Source of the DNA: Chromatiaceae bacterium
GTDB lineage: Bacteria; Pseudomonadota; Gammaproteobacteria; Chromatiales; Chromatiaceae
Direction of reading: 5' to 3'
Length of the DNA: 64,000 nucleotides
Assembly (NCBI GenBank): GCA_024235215.1
Contig: JACKMU010000004.1
Span: 186,001-250,000, forward strand
Both the position numbers and the translations under genes were made by a program. A model generated the notes under the pieces. It did no database searches and was not told where the DNA came from. It worked only from the letters and a program-made list of their open reading frames with translations. This document shows, one piece after another, positions 34,050 through 43,202 of the stretch. Each line of letters begins with the position of its first letter. Within the stretch, counting starts at the first letter, position 1.

Positions 34050-36032
34050 ATGTTCAAGAAAATATTAGTTGCGAATCGCGGCGAGATTGCATGCCGGGTC
34101 ATGAAAACAGCAAGGAAAATGGGGATCAGCACGGTAGCGGTCTATTCCGACGCGGATAGGGATGCGCTGCATGTGCGCATGGCGGATGAGGCAGTGCATA
34201 TCGGCGCCTCCCCCTCCGCGGCGAGTTACCTGGTGATGGGGCGGATCGTTCAGGCGTGCAAGGATACCGGTGCCGAGGCGGTGCATCCGGGCTATGGCTT
34301 TCTCTCCGAGAACGCCGCGTTCTGTGAAGCGTTGGAGGCGGCAGGCATCGCTTTCATCGGTCCGGGGACGCTCGCGATCAACAGCATGGGCGACAAGATC
34401 ACCTCCAAGAAGCTGGCGGAAAAGGCTGGTGTCAATGTGATACCCGGGTATACCGATGTGGTGCGCGATGGTGAGCATGCGGTGGAGATCGCCAGCGGTA
34501 TCGGCTACCCGGTGATGCTCAAAGCCTCTGCCGGTGGCGGCGGCAAGGGTATGCGCGTTGCGTGGAACGATGCTGACTGCCGTGACGGCTTCGAGCGTGC
34601 CACCAACGAGGCGCGCTCGAGTTTTGGGGACGAGCGGGTATTCATCGAAAAGTTCATCGAAGAGCCGAGGCATATCGAGATCCAGGTGATGGCCGATACA
34701 CATGGGAATGTCATCTATCTGGGCGAACGTGAGTGCTCGATTCAGCGTCGCCATCAGAAAGTGATCGAAGAGGCGCCTTCACCATTTCTGGATGAGGCAA
34801 CACGCAAGGCGATGGGTGAACAGGCGGTGCAGCTGGCCAGGGTGGTGCAGTACCGCAGCGCAGGTACCGTAGAGTTTATCGTCGATGCCAAACGTAATTT
34901 CTACTTTCTGGAGATGAACACGCGTCTGCAGGTGGAGCACCCGGTCACCGAATTCATCACGGGCCAGGATCTGGTAGAGCTGATGATCCGGGTCGCCAAC
35001 GGTGAGGTGCTGCCGCTGAAACAGGAGGATGTGAAGCTGACCGGGTGGGCCGTGGAGTCGCGCGTCTACGCGGAAGATCCGTTCCGGAATTTTCTGCCAT
35101 CGATCGGTCGCCTGGTTTACCACCAGCCACCCGAGGGGGAGAACGTGCGTGTGGATACCGGTGTCTTCGAAGGGGGCGAGGTCTCCATGTACTACGATCC
35201 CATGATCTCGAAGCTGATCACCTACGGCGCCGATCGGAATAAGGCGATCAAAAGAATGCAGCAGGCGCTGGATGAGTACTACATCAGCGGCGTGCAGCAC
35301 AATATCGCCTTTCTGAACGCGTTAATGGTCCATCCCCGCTTCCTTGCCGGACGGCTGACCACCAACTTTATTGCAGAAGAGTATCCGGATGGCTTCAATG
35401 CCAGCGATGTACCGCAGGATGATCCTGCCAAAGCGATCGTCATCACCGCCTGTGTGCATCGCAGCCATACCGACCGTGCTTCCCGTCTCAGCGGTCAGCT
35501 GCCGGGCTACGAGCGTAAGCATAAAGAGGACTGGGTGGTGACAGTGAATGATGTCAGCCACGACGTGAAGGTATGGCCGACCACAGCGGGTTATAAGGTA
35601 ACCTACGAAGATAAAAACTACGACGTGGTGACCGGCTGGGATATCCGGGAGCCGGTGCTGCACTGCACTATCAATGGTGAGCCCGCGAGCTTCCAGGTAG
35701 AACGCGTCGGCATCTGGTACCACCTGGTGCATCGCGGCGCCCAGACCAAAGCGGTAGTGATGACGCCGCGGGCTGCGGAACTGCACGCCAAGATGCCGGA
35801 GAAGGTGCTGCCCGACATGTCCAGGTTCCTGCTCTCTCCGATGCCGGGACTACTGGTGAAAATCTCGGTCGAAGAGGGACAGGAGGTCAAATCGGGCCAG
35901 GAATTGGCGGTGATCGAGGCGATGAAGATGGAGAATGTGATGCGTGCCGAGCACGACGCGGTGGTACGCCATATCTCCACCCGGGTTGGCGCCAGTCTGA
36001 CGGTCGATCAGGTGATTATGGAGTTCGAGTAA
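34050..36032 (+). CDS. pccA: Propionyl-CoA carboxylase alpha subunit (biotin carboxylase + BCCP)
   Basis: Biotin-dependent carboxylase subunit of 660 residues. Biotin carboxylase starts at FKKILVANRGEIACRV, with the ATP-grasp glycine loop ASAGGGGKGMR near residue 161 and catalytic EMNTRLQVEHPVTE near 286. A linker (BT) domain follows, then the biotinyl domain with its lysine in VIEAMKMENVM close to the C-terminus. ATG 34050 matches the family N-terminus; a TTG at 34017 is an unlikely alternative. With PccB it forms the holoenzyme. Confidence 0.95.
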   Translation: MFKKILVANRGEIACRVMKTARKMGISTVAVYSDADRDALHVRMADEAVHIGASPSAASYLVMGRIVQACKDTGAEAVHPGYGFLSENAAFCEALEAAGIAFIGPGTLAINSMGDKITSKKLAEKAGVNVIPGYTDVVRDGEHAVEIASGIGYPVMLKASAGGGGKGMRVAWNDADCRDGFERATNEARSSFGDERVFIEKFIEEPRHIEIQVMADTHGNVIYLGERECSIQRRHQKVIEEAPSPFLDEATRKAMGEQAVQLARVVQYRSAGTVEFIVDAKRNFYFLEMNTRLQVEHPVTEFITGQDLVELMIRVANGEVLPLKQEDVKLTGWAVESRVYAEDPFRNFLPSIGRLVYHQPPEGENVRVDTGVFEGGEVSMYYDPMISKLITYGADRNKAIKRMQQALDEYYISGVQHNIAFLNALMVHPRFLAGRLTTNFIAEEYPDGFNASDVPQDDPAKAIVITACVHRSHTDRASRLSGQLPGYERKHKEDWVVTVNDVSHDVKVWPTTAGYKVTYEDKNYDVVTGWDIREPVLHCTINGEPASFQVERVGIWYHLVHRGAQTKAVVMTPRAAELHAKMPEKVLPDMSRFLLSPMPGLLVKISVEEGQEVKSGQELAVIEAMKMENVMRAEHDAVVRHISTRVGASLTVDQVIMEFE

Positions 36033-36047
36033 CAGCGGTAGCCAGGT

Positions 36048-37028
36048 ATGCAGATCGATACTCAGCAGCTGGCAGAGCAGATCCTGGCCGGCAAACGTCG
36101 TGCGCTTTCGCGTGCGATCACTCTGGTGGAGTCGACCCGGCTGGATCATCGTGCCGCGGCGATAGAGTTGCTGCAGCTGCTGGCACCCAGCGCGGGCCAC
36201 TCCATCCGTATCGGTATCTCCGGTGTTCCGGGGGTGGGTAAGTCCACTTTTATCGAGGCGCTGGGTAACCAAATCATCTCCAGGGGACACCGTTTGGCCG
36301 TGCTGGCGGTGGATCCCTCCTCATCGGTCAGCGGTGGATCCATCATGGGGGACAAAACCCGGATGGAGGAGCTCTCACGCCAGAGAAATGCTTTCATACG
36401 CCCGTCACCTGCGGGGCGTACCTTGGGAGGTGTTGCCCGGCGTACCCGGGAGACGATGTTGTTGTGTGAGGCCGCCGGGTTTGATGTGGTCTTCGTTGAG
36501 ACCGTCGGTGTGGGGCAGTCGGAGACAGCGGTTGCCGATATGACCGATCTGTTTTTGCTGCTGTTGCTGCCGGGAGGCGGTGATGATCTGCAGGGGATCA
36601 AGCGCGGTATCATGGAGCTTGCCGATATGGTGTTGGTGAACAAGGCTGATGGTGAGCTGGCGGCTGCCGCACGTCACTCGGCGGCGGATTACCGCTCCGC
36701 GCTCACCCTGATTCATCCTCGAACCAGCGGCTGGAAAGTGCCAGTGAAGACCTGCTCCGCGGCTCTTGGCGAGGGGTTGGAGGAGGCCTGGGAGCTGATC
36801 TTGGCGTATCGGGCACTGGTCAGCGCCAATGGCCAACTGACCCGACGCCGGGCGGTGCAAGCGAAGAGTTGGATGTGGGCCGAAATCAGTGAGGGGTTGT
36901 TGACCAAATTTCGTCAGAATGAACGGGTCAAAACCCAGCTGTCGGTGCTGGAGCAAGGAGTGACAGGTGGCAGCGTCGCGCCAACACTGGCTGCAACGAC
37001 ATTGCTGGAACTCTTTTTGTGCAGCTGA
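36048..37028 (+). CDS. meaB: Methylmalonyl-CoA mutase-associated GTPase MeaB
   Basis: G3E-type GTPase of 326 residues that loads and protects the B12 cofactor of the mutase. Walker A GVPGVGKSTF is near residue 63, the switch stretch VLAVDPSSSVSGGSIMGDK near 88 (with DKTRM), VETVGVGQSE near 157, and the guanine-specificity motif NKAD near 201. It begins 15 bases after pccA, so it belongs to the same operon. Its presence supports real use of the mutase encoded upstream. Confidence 0.96.
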   Translation: MQIDTQQLAEQILAGKRRALSRAITLVESTRLDHRAAAIELLQLLAPSAGHSIRIGISGVPGVGKSTFIEALGNQIISRGHRLAVLAVDPSSSVSGGSIMGDKTRMEELSRQRNAFIRPSPAGRTLGGVARRTRETMLLCEAAGFDVVFVETVGVGQSETAVADMTDLFLLLLLPGGGDDLQGIKRGIMELADMVLVNKADGELAAAARHSAADYRSALTLIHPRTSGWKVPVKTCSAALGEGLEEAWELILAYRALVSANGQLTRRRAVQAKSWMWAEISEGLLTKFRQNERVKTQLSVLEQGVTGGSVAPTLAATTLLELFLCS

Positions 37029-37030
37029 AG

Positions 37031-37055
37031 GCCGACCCTTCGGCGTGGACTTTTT
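37031..37055 (+). terminator. Weak hairpin with T run after meaB
   Basis: A 5-base-pair stem GCCGA/TCGGC with a 4-base loop is followed 6 bases later by TTTTT. It lies 3 bases after the meaB stop. The stem is short and the T run distant, so it may be only a partial terminator before the epimerase gene. Confidence 0.3.
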
Positions 37056-37109
37056 AACCAAGAGACGCACAGAGGCGCCTCTTGCCCGAATGATAGGAGC
37101 GAGAACAGA

Positions 37110-37508
37110 ATGATTGGGAACCTCAATCACGTAGCGATAGTTGTGCCGGATCTGGAAGCGGGAACTGCGATTTACCGCGACACGCTGGGGGCGAAGGTTT
37201 CGGCTCCGGCGGATATACCGGAACACGGGGTGACCACGGTGTTCGTTGAGTTGCCCAATACCAAGATTGAGTTGCTGCACCCGCTTGGTGAGAACTCTCC
37301 GGTGGCCAAATTTCTCGAAAAGAATCCCAATGGCGGCGTTCATCATGTCTGCTACGAGGTCGAGGATATCCAGGCTGCTGCCCAGAAGATGGTGGCACAA
37401 GGCGCACGCGTACTGGGGTCGGTGAAGATCGGTGCCCACAACAAGCCGGTGCTGTTTCTGCACCCCAAGGATTTTTGTGGCACCCTGGTGGAGTTGGAAC
37501 AGGCGTGA
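37110..37508 (+). CDS. mce: Methylmalonyl-CoA epimerase
   Basis: Glyoxalase/vicinal-oxygen-chelate fold enzyme of 132 residues that interconverts (S)- and (R)-methylmalonyl-CoA, linking the carboxylase to the mutase. Metal ligands fall in LNHVAIVV (His7), the middle IELLHPLGE, GGVHHVCYEV (His near 83) and the C-terminal TLVELEQ (Glu). Length and motif order match the family. The following thioesterase gene overlaps its 3' end. Confidence 0.95.
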   Translation: MIGNLNHVAIVVPDLEAGTAIYRDTLGAKVSAPADIPEHGVTTVFVELPNTKIELLHPLGENSPVAKFLEKNPNGGVHHVCYEVEDIQAAAQKMVAQGARVLGSVKIGAHNKPVLFLHPKDFCGTLVELEQA

Positions 37509-37971
37509 GAGCAGAGCGCTGAACCAGGCAAATCCCCGTCTGAGTGCGCTGACCCAGACGCTGCACCGGGAGGTGCCGCTGACACGCCAGATGGGCGTCT
37601 CCCTGGTAGACTATACCGGCGACACGCTCACGGTGACCGCCGACTTCGGTCCCAACGTCAATATTCACGGGACCGCATTCGGTGGCAGCCAGTTCAGCCT
37701 CTGCGCGGTCGCCGGCTGGGCATTGCTTCACCTCAAGTATCAAGAGGCGGGGACCCGGGCGGTGAGCGTACTGGGCAACGCATCGATCGACTACCTGCGT
37801 CCCGTCAAAGGGGAGATCAGAGCGCTCTGTCACCTGCCGGAGGAGGAGACATTCCAACCCTTCATGCGGCGGGTGGCGAGCGGAGAGCGCGCGGCGATCC
37901 TATTGATCACGGAGATTATGACTCGCGATGGCGTAGCAGCCCGGTTTCAGGGCCGCTACTCAACCATTTGA
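37477..37971 (+). CDS. YiiD C-terminal-type hotdog thioesterase
   Basis: Hotdog-fold protein of about 164 residues. The features VPLTRQMGVSLVDY and NIHGTAFGGSQFSLCAVAGW match the putative thioesterase domain at the C-terminus of YiiD. No ATG lies at a sensible place: ATG 37432 is deep inside mce. GTG 37477 has AAGG 6 bases upstream and overlaps mce by 32 bases; a CTG at 37519 is also possible. The conserved domain begins near codon 20 of this choice. Substrate may be an acyl-CoA of the propionate pathway, which is inference from position. Confidence 0.72.
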   Translation: MAPWWSWNRRESRALNQANPRLSALTQTLHREVPLTRQMGVSLVDYTGDTLTVTADFGPNVNIHGTAFGGSQFSLCAVAGWALLHLKYQEAGTRAVSVLGNASIDYLRPVKGEIRALCHLPEEETFQPFMRRVASGERAAILLITEIMTRDGVAARFQGRYSTI

Positions 37972-37980
37972 GCTTGAGCG

Positions 37981-38955
37981 CTAACCCGTTGCAGCAGTGC
38001 GTAGGGTGGCGCTGTTGATCGCTGCGATATAGTCGGGTTTGGGGTCAGCCCGGCGGGTGAATTTCTTGATGATTCCCTCCAGATTCGGGCGCTTTTCCGC
38101 CGCTCCCTCCCCATCACCGATACCCCCGCCGAATTCGACGAACAGATCGATGCCGTCATCCATTACCGACTGCAGACAGCCGACCCAGTTGACCGGATGG
38201 AACAGCTGGAAGAAGAGGCGCGATTTGATGGTTGCCGCGCTGTTTTCATGAAACCCTCCGGTATAGTTGGAGAGCACGCGGATCGAGGGCTCCGCAATCT
38301 CCACCTCATCCAGTGCTTGCCGGAAGTGGCGTGCGGCTTCGACCATGTAGTAAGTATGGAATGCACCCTCGGTTTTGAGTCTGACCGCGCGCTTCCTGGG
38401 CATCACTTCCGCCATCTCTGCGGCCAGTGAATCCAGGTCGGCAGCAGCGCCTCCGACCACGGTCTGATCCGGTAGATTGAGCCCGGCGATGCCACAGAAA
38501 TATTTGTCTGCCAGCGGGCGTGCGGACTCCAGGTCGAGAGTCAGTGCCGCCATCTCCCCCTCGCCATAGGTACCCATCAGTTCACCGCGTTTTGCCACCA
38601 GACGCAGCGCATCGGCGAACGAAAGCGCACCGGCGGTCACCAGTGCGCTGTATTCACCGAGACTGTGGCCAGCGGCCATCGTCGGTTGCAGCGGATTCTC
38701 CGCCAGTGTGCGATAGACATTGAGACAGGCTATCTGATGTGTCAGCAGCACTGGTTGGGTGTAGCGGGTGAGATTGATCTGATTATCAGGATCTTTGAAG
38801 GAGAGCTGCGCCATGTTGTATCCCAGCACCTCGCTTGCCTCTTCATAGATCAGCCGTGCTGCAGCGAAATCGGCGTGCAGATCGCTGCCGATTCCCGGGT
38901 ATTGGGAACCCTGACCCGGAAAAATGAAAATAACGCGCTTTTCGTTATCAGACAT
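37981..38955 (-). CDS. FabD-like ACP S-malonyltransferase
   Basis: Acyltransferase of 324 residues that would move malonyl from CoA to an acyl carrier. It has FPGQGSQYPGIG near residue 10, the nucleophile Ser in GHSLGEYSA near 97, the Arg in VAKRGELM that recognises the malonyl carboxylate, and a His in the FHTYYM stretch near 205. ATG 38955 (MSDNEKR) is preferred over the 28-residue longer frame. It faces the propionate cluster, ending 9 bases from the thioesterase stop. It is not next to other fab genes, so it may serve a special pathway. Confidence 0.86.
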   Translation of the reverse strand: MSDNEKRVIFIFPGQGSQYPGIGSDLHADFAAARLIYEEASEVLGYNMAQLSFKDPDNQINLTRYTQPVLLTHQIACLNVYRTLAENPLQPTMAAGHSLGEYSALVTAGALSFADALRLVAKRGELMGTYGEGEMAALTLDLESARPLADKYFCGIAGLNLPDQTVVGGAAADLDSLAAEMAEVMPRKRAVRLKTEGAFHTYYMVEAARHFRQALDEVEIAEPSIRVLSNYTGGFHENSAATIKSRLFFQLFHPVNWVGCLQSVMDDGIDLFVEFGGGIGDGEGAAEKRPNLEGIIKKFTRRADPKPDYIAAINSATLRTAATG

Positions 38956-39220
38956 GACATCACTCTCGTTTGCAACTGGCAGCCGGGAGCATAGACATTT
39001 CCTCGGCTGAGGACAAGGGATGTGAACACTACTGTGCACAAGGGGATCCGGTTGTAAGAACCGGAACTGAGCCGCATCAATGACAGGGGGCGGTGTTTCC
39101 CCGTAGACTGCGACGAGATGAGTGTTTCGAGCCGGCTTGAGACCAGCCTCTTGAGGAGTTAGTCTGGGTCAGTAGCAACCCGTTCTGACGGGGCCGGCGA
39201 CTTTAGATTCAGGAGCGATG

Positions 39221-39445
39221 ATGAGCGTCAAGTTAATGGTGTTGCCCGCCAGTGAAGCGGCCGGAATCCGGGTGGTGAGCATACCCGATGACCTTGAAGA
39301 GCAGGAGGCATTCCGGCATGTGACCGGGATAATCTCAGCAGTGGAGGAGAGCACTCCCGACTACGCATGGGAGGATATCGAGGATGCACTGGAGAAGCAC
39401 GGCTACCGGCGCGTCAGTTTCGTGTTAGGGCCGAGCCTGGATTGA
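39221..39445 (+). CDS. Small acidic protein of unknown function
   Basis: I do not recognise this 74-residue protein. AGGAG at 39211-39215 gives good spacing to ATG 39221. It starts with a beta-like MSVKLMVLPASEA, is rich in Asp and Glu in the middle (IPDDLEEQEAF, YAWEDIEDALEKHG) and ends VSFVLGPSLD. Its 3' end overlaps the convergent TAXI-protein gene by 21 bases. No signal peptide or membrane segment is seen. Confidence 0.6.
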   Translation: MSVKLMVLPASEAAGIRVVSIPDDLEEQEAFRHVTGIISAVEESTPDYAWEDIEDALEKHGYRRVSFVLGPSLD

Positions 39446-40780
39446 GTCATCGGGTGTGGGGTTATGGGCCCCGCTCTCTGCCTTTGCCATCTGGCTACGC
39501 CCCCGCAGCAGACGCTCCCGTGCCAGTACGATGTGCTGGCGCAGATCGCATAGCTCTCCGGCAAACGAGAGCGGTACCGAAACGGCGGAGACCTGCTGCT
39601 CGACGCTGTTCAGCGCCATCAGTGCTTCGTCCAGATCCAAGTTTCGTTCCATCAGCTTTCTGTCGATTGCAACGATCTGCTTGTACCAGGGATAGATGCG
39701 CGCGCGCATTCGCCATCTATAGATGCCGGGCATCAACTTGCTCAACGGCAGCAGTAATGCGAACAGGGGCAGCAGCATCACCTTCAGGCGGTCGACGAGG
39801 CTGGCGGTCCAGAACGGAAGGTAGCGCTGGAGGAAAGAGGGGCCTTGCGCATAGAAGCGCTCTGCCTCAGGGGAAATCGGAAAATCTATGTAAGCCGGTG
39901 TGGGGAATTCGCCGCGCTTCTCGAACCAGCCCCCACCACCATGAATCTTGCCACCGACGAAGACCAGCAGATCGACTATCGCCGGGTGCAGACCCTCGCG
40001 GATCACCAGGTTGGCAGTGGTGCTCAACAACCGGGTTGGGTGCTCCGGCAGATTCCGCTCCATGTTCACCAGCCCCTCGGGGAGAATGATGCTGGTGAGA
40101 TGCGGATGCAACCGGGTGTACGCTTCCGCCCGGGTGAAGCTCATCAATTTCAAATCCTCCGCTTCGAGCAGTCCCTTTATCAATGGTGACTCTGGAGAAG
40201 CGACGAAAAAAGCAGCGTCGATCTCTCCGGAGAGCAGTGCGTCAGCCGCTTCACTTCCCCCCATCGCCACAATCTCGGTGTTGTGTGGATTCATTCCGTT
40301 GTCCGCAAGCAGCTGCAGCGCGAGTGCGCGAGTGCCGCTCCCTTCGGTGCCGGCTGCCAGGCGTTGCTTCCTGAACCCTGTGAGTCTCACTTGCGTCTCT
40401 GCGCCACGGTAGAACAGCCAGATTGGCTCATAGTAGAAACTGCCCAGCGACAGCAACTTGTCGCTGCTCACACTGTCGGCGAGTCCACCTTGAACGAAGG
40501 CCAGATCGACCAAACCGCGCTGCAGCAGTTGTAAATTCTCCAACGACCCTTCGCTGGTAAGAATCTCCAACGTTATCCCTTCCCGGGCGAGATACTCTTT
40601 ATAACGACCGGCGAACAGGTGATAGGCGCCTTGCGATTGCCCGCTGGCAATGCGTATGTGATCGGGTGGTGCAGGATCGACAAACTGGTATGCGCAAACA
40701 AACCCGAGCAGAGTGATCAGCAGGGCGGGCCCGAATAGGTTCAATTGCTCTTTCAATGGATGTTCACTGACTCTGTTCAT
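39425..40780 (-). CDS. Membrane-anchored TAXI-type TRAP solute-binding protein
   Basis: Protein of 451 residues. An N-terminal membrane segment (FGPALLITLLGFVCAYQF) leads into a TAXI-type periplasmic binding domain (HIRIASGQSQGAYHLFAG, then VDLAFVQGG and GSGTRALALQLLADNG). A second membrane segment, VMLLPLFALLLPLSKLM, lies near residue 330 and is followed by a cytoplasmic helical tail with QQVSAVSVPLSF. No DctQM-type permease gene is adjacent. ATG 40780 has AGGAA upstream. It may be a sensor or act with a distant permease. Confidence 0.87.
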   Translation of the reverse strand: MNRVSEHPLKEQLNLFGPALLITLLGFVCAYQFVDPAPPDHIRIASGQSQGAYHLFAGRYKEYLAREGITLEILTSEGSLENLQLLQRGLVDLAFVQGGLADSVSSDKLLSLGSFYYEPIWLFYRGAETQVRLTGFRKQRLAAGTEGSGTRALALQLLADNGMNPHNTEIVAMGGSEAADALLSGEIDAAFFVASPESPLIKGLLEAEDLKLMSFTRAEAYTRLHPHLTSIILPEGLVNMERNLPEHPTRLLSTTANLVIREGLHPAIVDLLVFVGGKIHGGGGWFEKRGEFPTPAYIDFPISPEAERFYAQGPSFLQRYLPFWTASLVDRLKVMLLPLFALLLPLSKLMPGIYRWRMRARIYPWYKQIVAIDRKLMERNLDLDEALMALNSVEQQVSAVSVPLSFAGELCDLRQHIVLARERLLRGRSQMAKAESGAHNPTPDDSIQARP

Positions 40781-40992
40781 GGTGGTTCCTGCTGCGTGTG
40801 CGACCGGAGTAGCGGGGCGCATACCTTACTCCGCTTCTCTTCTCTATTCTCATCCTGGAAGAAGAGATGTTTTTGGTCAAAAATTCAAGTATCTCTGCGC
40901 ACCAGATGGAAGACGATAGGCGCTGCTGATGCCCAGAGAGGGGGTGGGGTATGTGCCACTTTATCAATGGTAGCAGTTGGAGGAGTGATCAA

Positions 40993-41631
40993 ATGATGTG
41001 GTTGACTCATAAAAAGCGTGTAATGCCTTTGCCGGAGGAGGCGCTGCCTGGTCGTGACACGCAAATGCCGTTGACGGGCAATCATTACGTCAATGGCCAC
41101 CTGTTGCGGCCACCTTTTCCTGAGGGGATGGAGCTGGCGATGTTCGGCATGGGTTGTTTCTGGGGAGCGGAGCGGCGCTTCTGGGAGGCGGAAGGAGTCT
41201 ATAGTACCGCGGTTGGCTACGCTGCCGGTTATACGCCGAACCCCACTTATGAGGAGGTATGCAGCGGCATGACCGGTCACAATGAGGTGGTTCAGGTGGT
41301 ATTCGAACCGACGACCATCGACTATCCTTCTCTGTTGAAAATCTTCTGGGAGTCGCACGACCCTACTCAGGGAATGCGTCAGGGTAACGATACAGGCACC
41401 CAATATCGGTCCGGCATATACTTTTTCAGTCCGGAGCAACAGCAGCTGGCGCTGGCTTCCAAAGCACGCTACCAGACCGCACTGGCCTCACGCGGCAAGG
41501 GCACGATCACCACGGAGATCCTCGATGCGCCCGTTTTCTACTATGCAGAGCACTACCATCAACAGTATCTCGCCAAGAACCCCGGTGGATACTGCGGCCT
41601 CGGTGGCACCGGCATCAGCTGCCCCGGATGA
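40993..41631 (+). CDS. msrA: Peptide-methionine (S)-S-oxide reductase
   Basis: Repairs oxidised methionine. The active-site cysteine is in FGMGCFWGAERRF near residue 56; GGYCGLGGTGISC at the C-terminus supplies resolving cysteines. The N-terminus has about 50 extra residues typical of the longer MsrA group (HYVNGHLLRPPFPEGM). ATG 40993 has GGAGGAG about 8 bases upstream, which decides it over an in-frame ATG at 40951. No signal peptide is seen. 213 residues. Confidence 0.95.
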   Translation: MMWLTHKKRVMPLPEEALPGRDTQMPLTGNHYVNGHLLRPPFPEGMELAMFGMGCFWGAERRFWEAEGVYSTAVGYAAGYTPNPTYEEVCSGMTGHNEVVQVVFEPTTIDYPSLLKIFWESHDPTQGMRQGNDTGTQYRSGIYFFSPEQQQLALASKARYQTALASRGKGTITTEILDAPVFYYAEHYHQQYLAKNPGGYCGLGGTGISCPG

Positions 41632-41751
41632 TCGCCCGGTGTTATCCTAATAGGATGTCAGCCACCGGTAACGGTTGTGTTTCAGCGATGTGCTCAGGCG
41701 GATATACCGGATGTCTACCGTGACGGATGTATCAACACTGGCGGGTTACTA

Positions 41752-42927
41752 GTGTAGTGTCCTGAATATAATATTCAGTTATACTTTCCGATGCCCAGTA
41801 AATGACAAAGGAAAGGAGCATGAATTCAGCAGTCACTATTAATCTCACTCCAGAAGAACAAGCGGTTTTGGAACAGCATGTTCGGAGTAGAAAAACACCC
41901 ATGAGATTAATCGAGCGTTCACGAATTATCCTGCTTGCAGCAGATGGATTAACCAACATTGAAATTGCGGAGCAATTGTATATTAGTGCGCACAAAGTTG
42001 GACGCTGGAGAAACCGTTATGCCAAGTTTGGATTTTCTGGAATAGAAAGAGAGTTACCCCGCGGTGGCAATCATGGTGGAAAAAAAACAGCGGACCAAGA
42101 GAGATTACGCTCAAAGATTCTTCAGATGACAACGCAGAGCAAACCACAGGGAGCTACGCATTGGTCGACTCGCACCTTGGCTAAGGAGTTGGGGACCACG
42201 CATAGTTTCGTAAATCGTGTATGGCAAGACAGTGGATTAAAGCCTCATCTGGCTCAGGGATTCAAAGTCAGCAATGATCCAAAGTTCGAGGAAAAACTGG
42301 TGGATGTTGTTGGTCTCTATTTGTCACCTCCGGAGAATGCCGCTGTTTTCTGTGTTGATGAGAAATCTTCGATCCAGTCACTGGACCGTACTCAGCCAGG
42401 TTTACCAATGAAAAAGGGACGTGCTGGAACTATGACGCATGATTACAAACGTCATGGTACGAGTACCTTGTTTGCTGCTCTGGATGTGTTCAGTGGTGAA
42501 GTGATCGGTGAATGTAAATCGCAACACCGTCATCAGGAATTTTTGTCATTTCTGAAAACTATTGAAAAACAAACACCGAAAGAACTGGAACTGCATTTGA
42601 TTGTTGACAACTACAGCACCCATAAACACGAAAACGTTAGAAAATGGTTAACCCGTAATAAGCGAGTCACATTGCACTTTATTCCAACCAGTTCTTCTTG
42701 GCTTAATCTGGTGGAACGCTTTTTTGGATTGTTGACGCAGAGGCAATTGAGACGTGGCGTGTTCACTTCAGTTAAAGAATTGGAAGAAGCCATTGGCCAG
42801 TTCATTGATCGGCATAATCAAACTCCGGAACCTTTTGTTTGGACAAAAACTGTTGATCAGATAATGGAGAAAGTTGTTCGAGCCAAGATCGCACTACAAA
42901 ATATATAATAAGTTTAGGACACTGCAC
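41752..42927 (+). mobile_element. IS630-family insertion sequence
   Basis: Complete element of 1176 bases. Its ends are 12-base inverted repeats GTGTAGTGTCCT (left) and GTGCAGTGTCCT (right, complement), with one mismatch. TA dinucleotides at 41750-41751 and 42928-42929 flank it, the usual IS630/Tc1 target duplication, within a CTAG context. One intact transposase fills the element. Its lower GC and codon use differ from the neighbouring core genes, which suggests recent arrival. Confidence 0.93.
41802..42908 (+). CDS. IS630-family transposase
   Basis: DDE transposase of 368 residues. The N-terminal part has a helix-turn-helix (GLTNIEIAEQLYISAHKVGR) for end binding. The catalytic triad is visible: Asp in CVDEKSSIQ, Asp in LIVDNYSTHKH, and Glu in SSWLNLVERFFG. 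An internal ATG at 41820 (MNSAVT) is the better family match, but its AAGGAG site is only one base away, so the start is uncertain. The frame is intact, so the element may be active. Confidence 0.95.
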   Translation: MTKERSMNSAVTINLTPEEQAVLEQHVRSRKTPMRLIERSRIILLAADGLTNIEIAEQLYISAHKVGRWRNRYAKFGFSGIERELPRGGNHGGKKTADQERLRSKILQMTTQSKPQGATHWSTRTLAKELGTTHSFVNRVWQDSGLKPHLAQGFKVSNDPKFEEKLVDVVGLYLSPPENAAVFCVDEKSSIQSLDRTQPGLPMKKGRAGTMTHDYKRHGTSTLFAALDVFSGEVIGECKSQHRHQEFLSFLKTIEKQTPKELELHLIVDNYSTHKHENVRKWLTRNKRVTLHFIPTSSSWLNLVERFFGLLTQRQLRRGVFTSVKELEEAIGQFIDRHNQTPEPFVWTKTVDQIMEKVVRAKIALQNI

Positions 42928-43202
42928 TAGAGAGGTGGAAATCCTCTCACCAGGTATCCGCAGAGCCGAAGGTTAGAAGAAGGGCAAGCGCGTCATCGTG
43001 AGGTGGCAAAACGGACCGAGGGGTCAGGGTACCTTTTCGCATGCACCTCATGATGGGCATCAGATGATATGGTCCAACACGACACCGTCAACTGAAACGC
43101 ATTTTTTATTCGCACAGCTCACTTCAAACACGTGATTAACCTATGGTGTTATGCCCGGGAATGCAGCATTGTGCAGCGTAAATGAGAGGAACTGATCATA
43201 TC

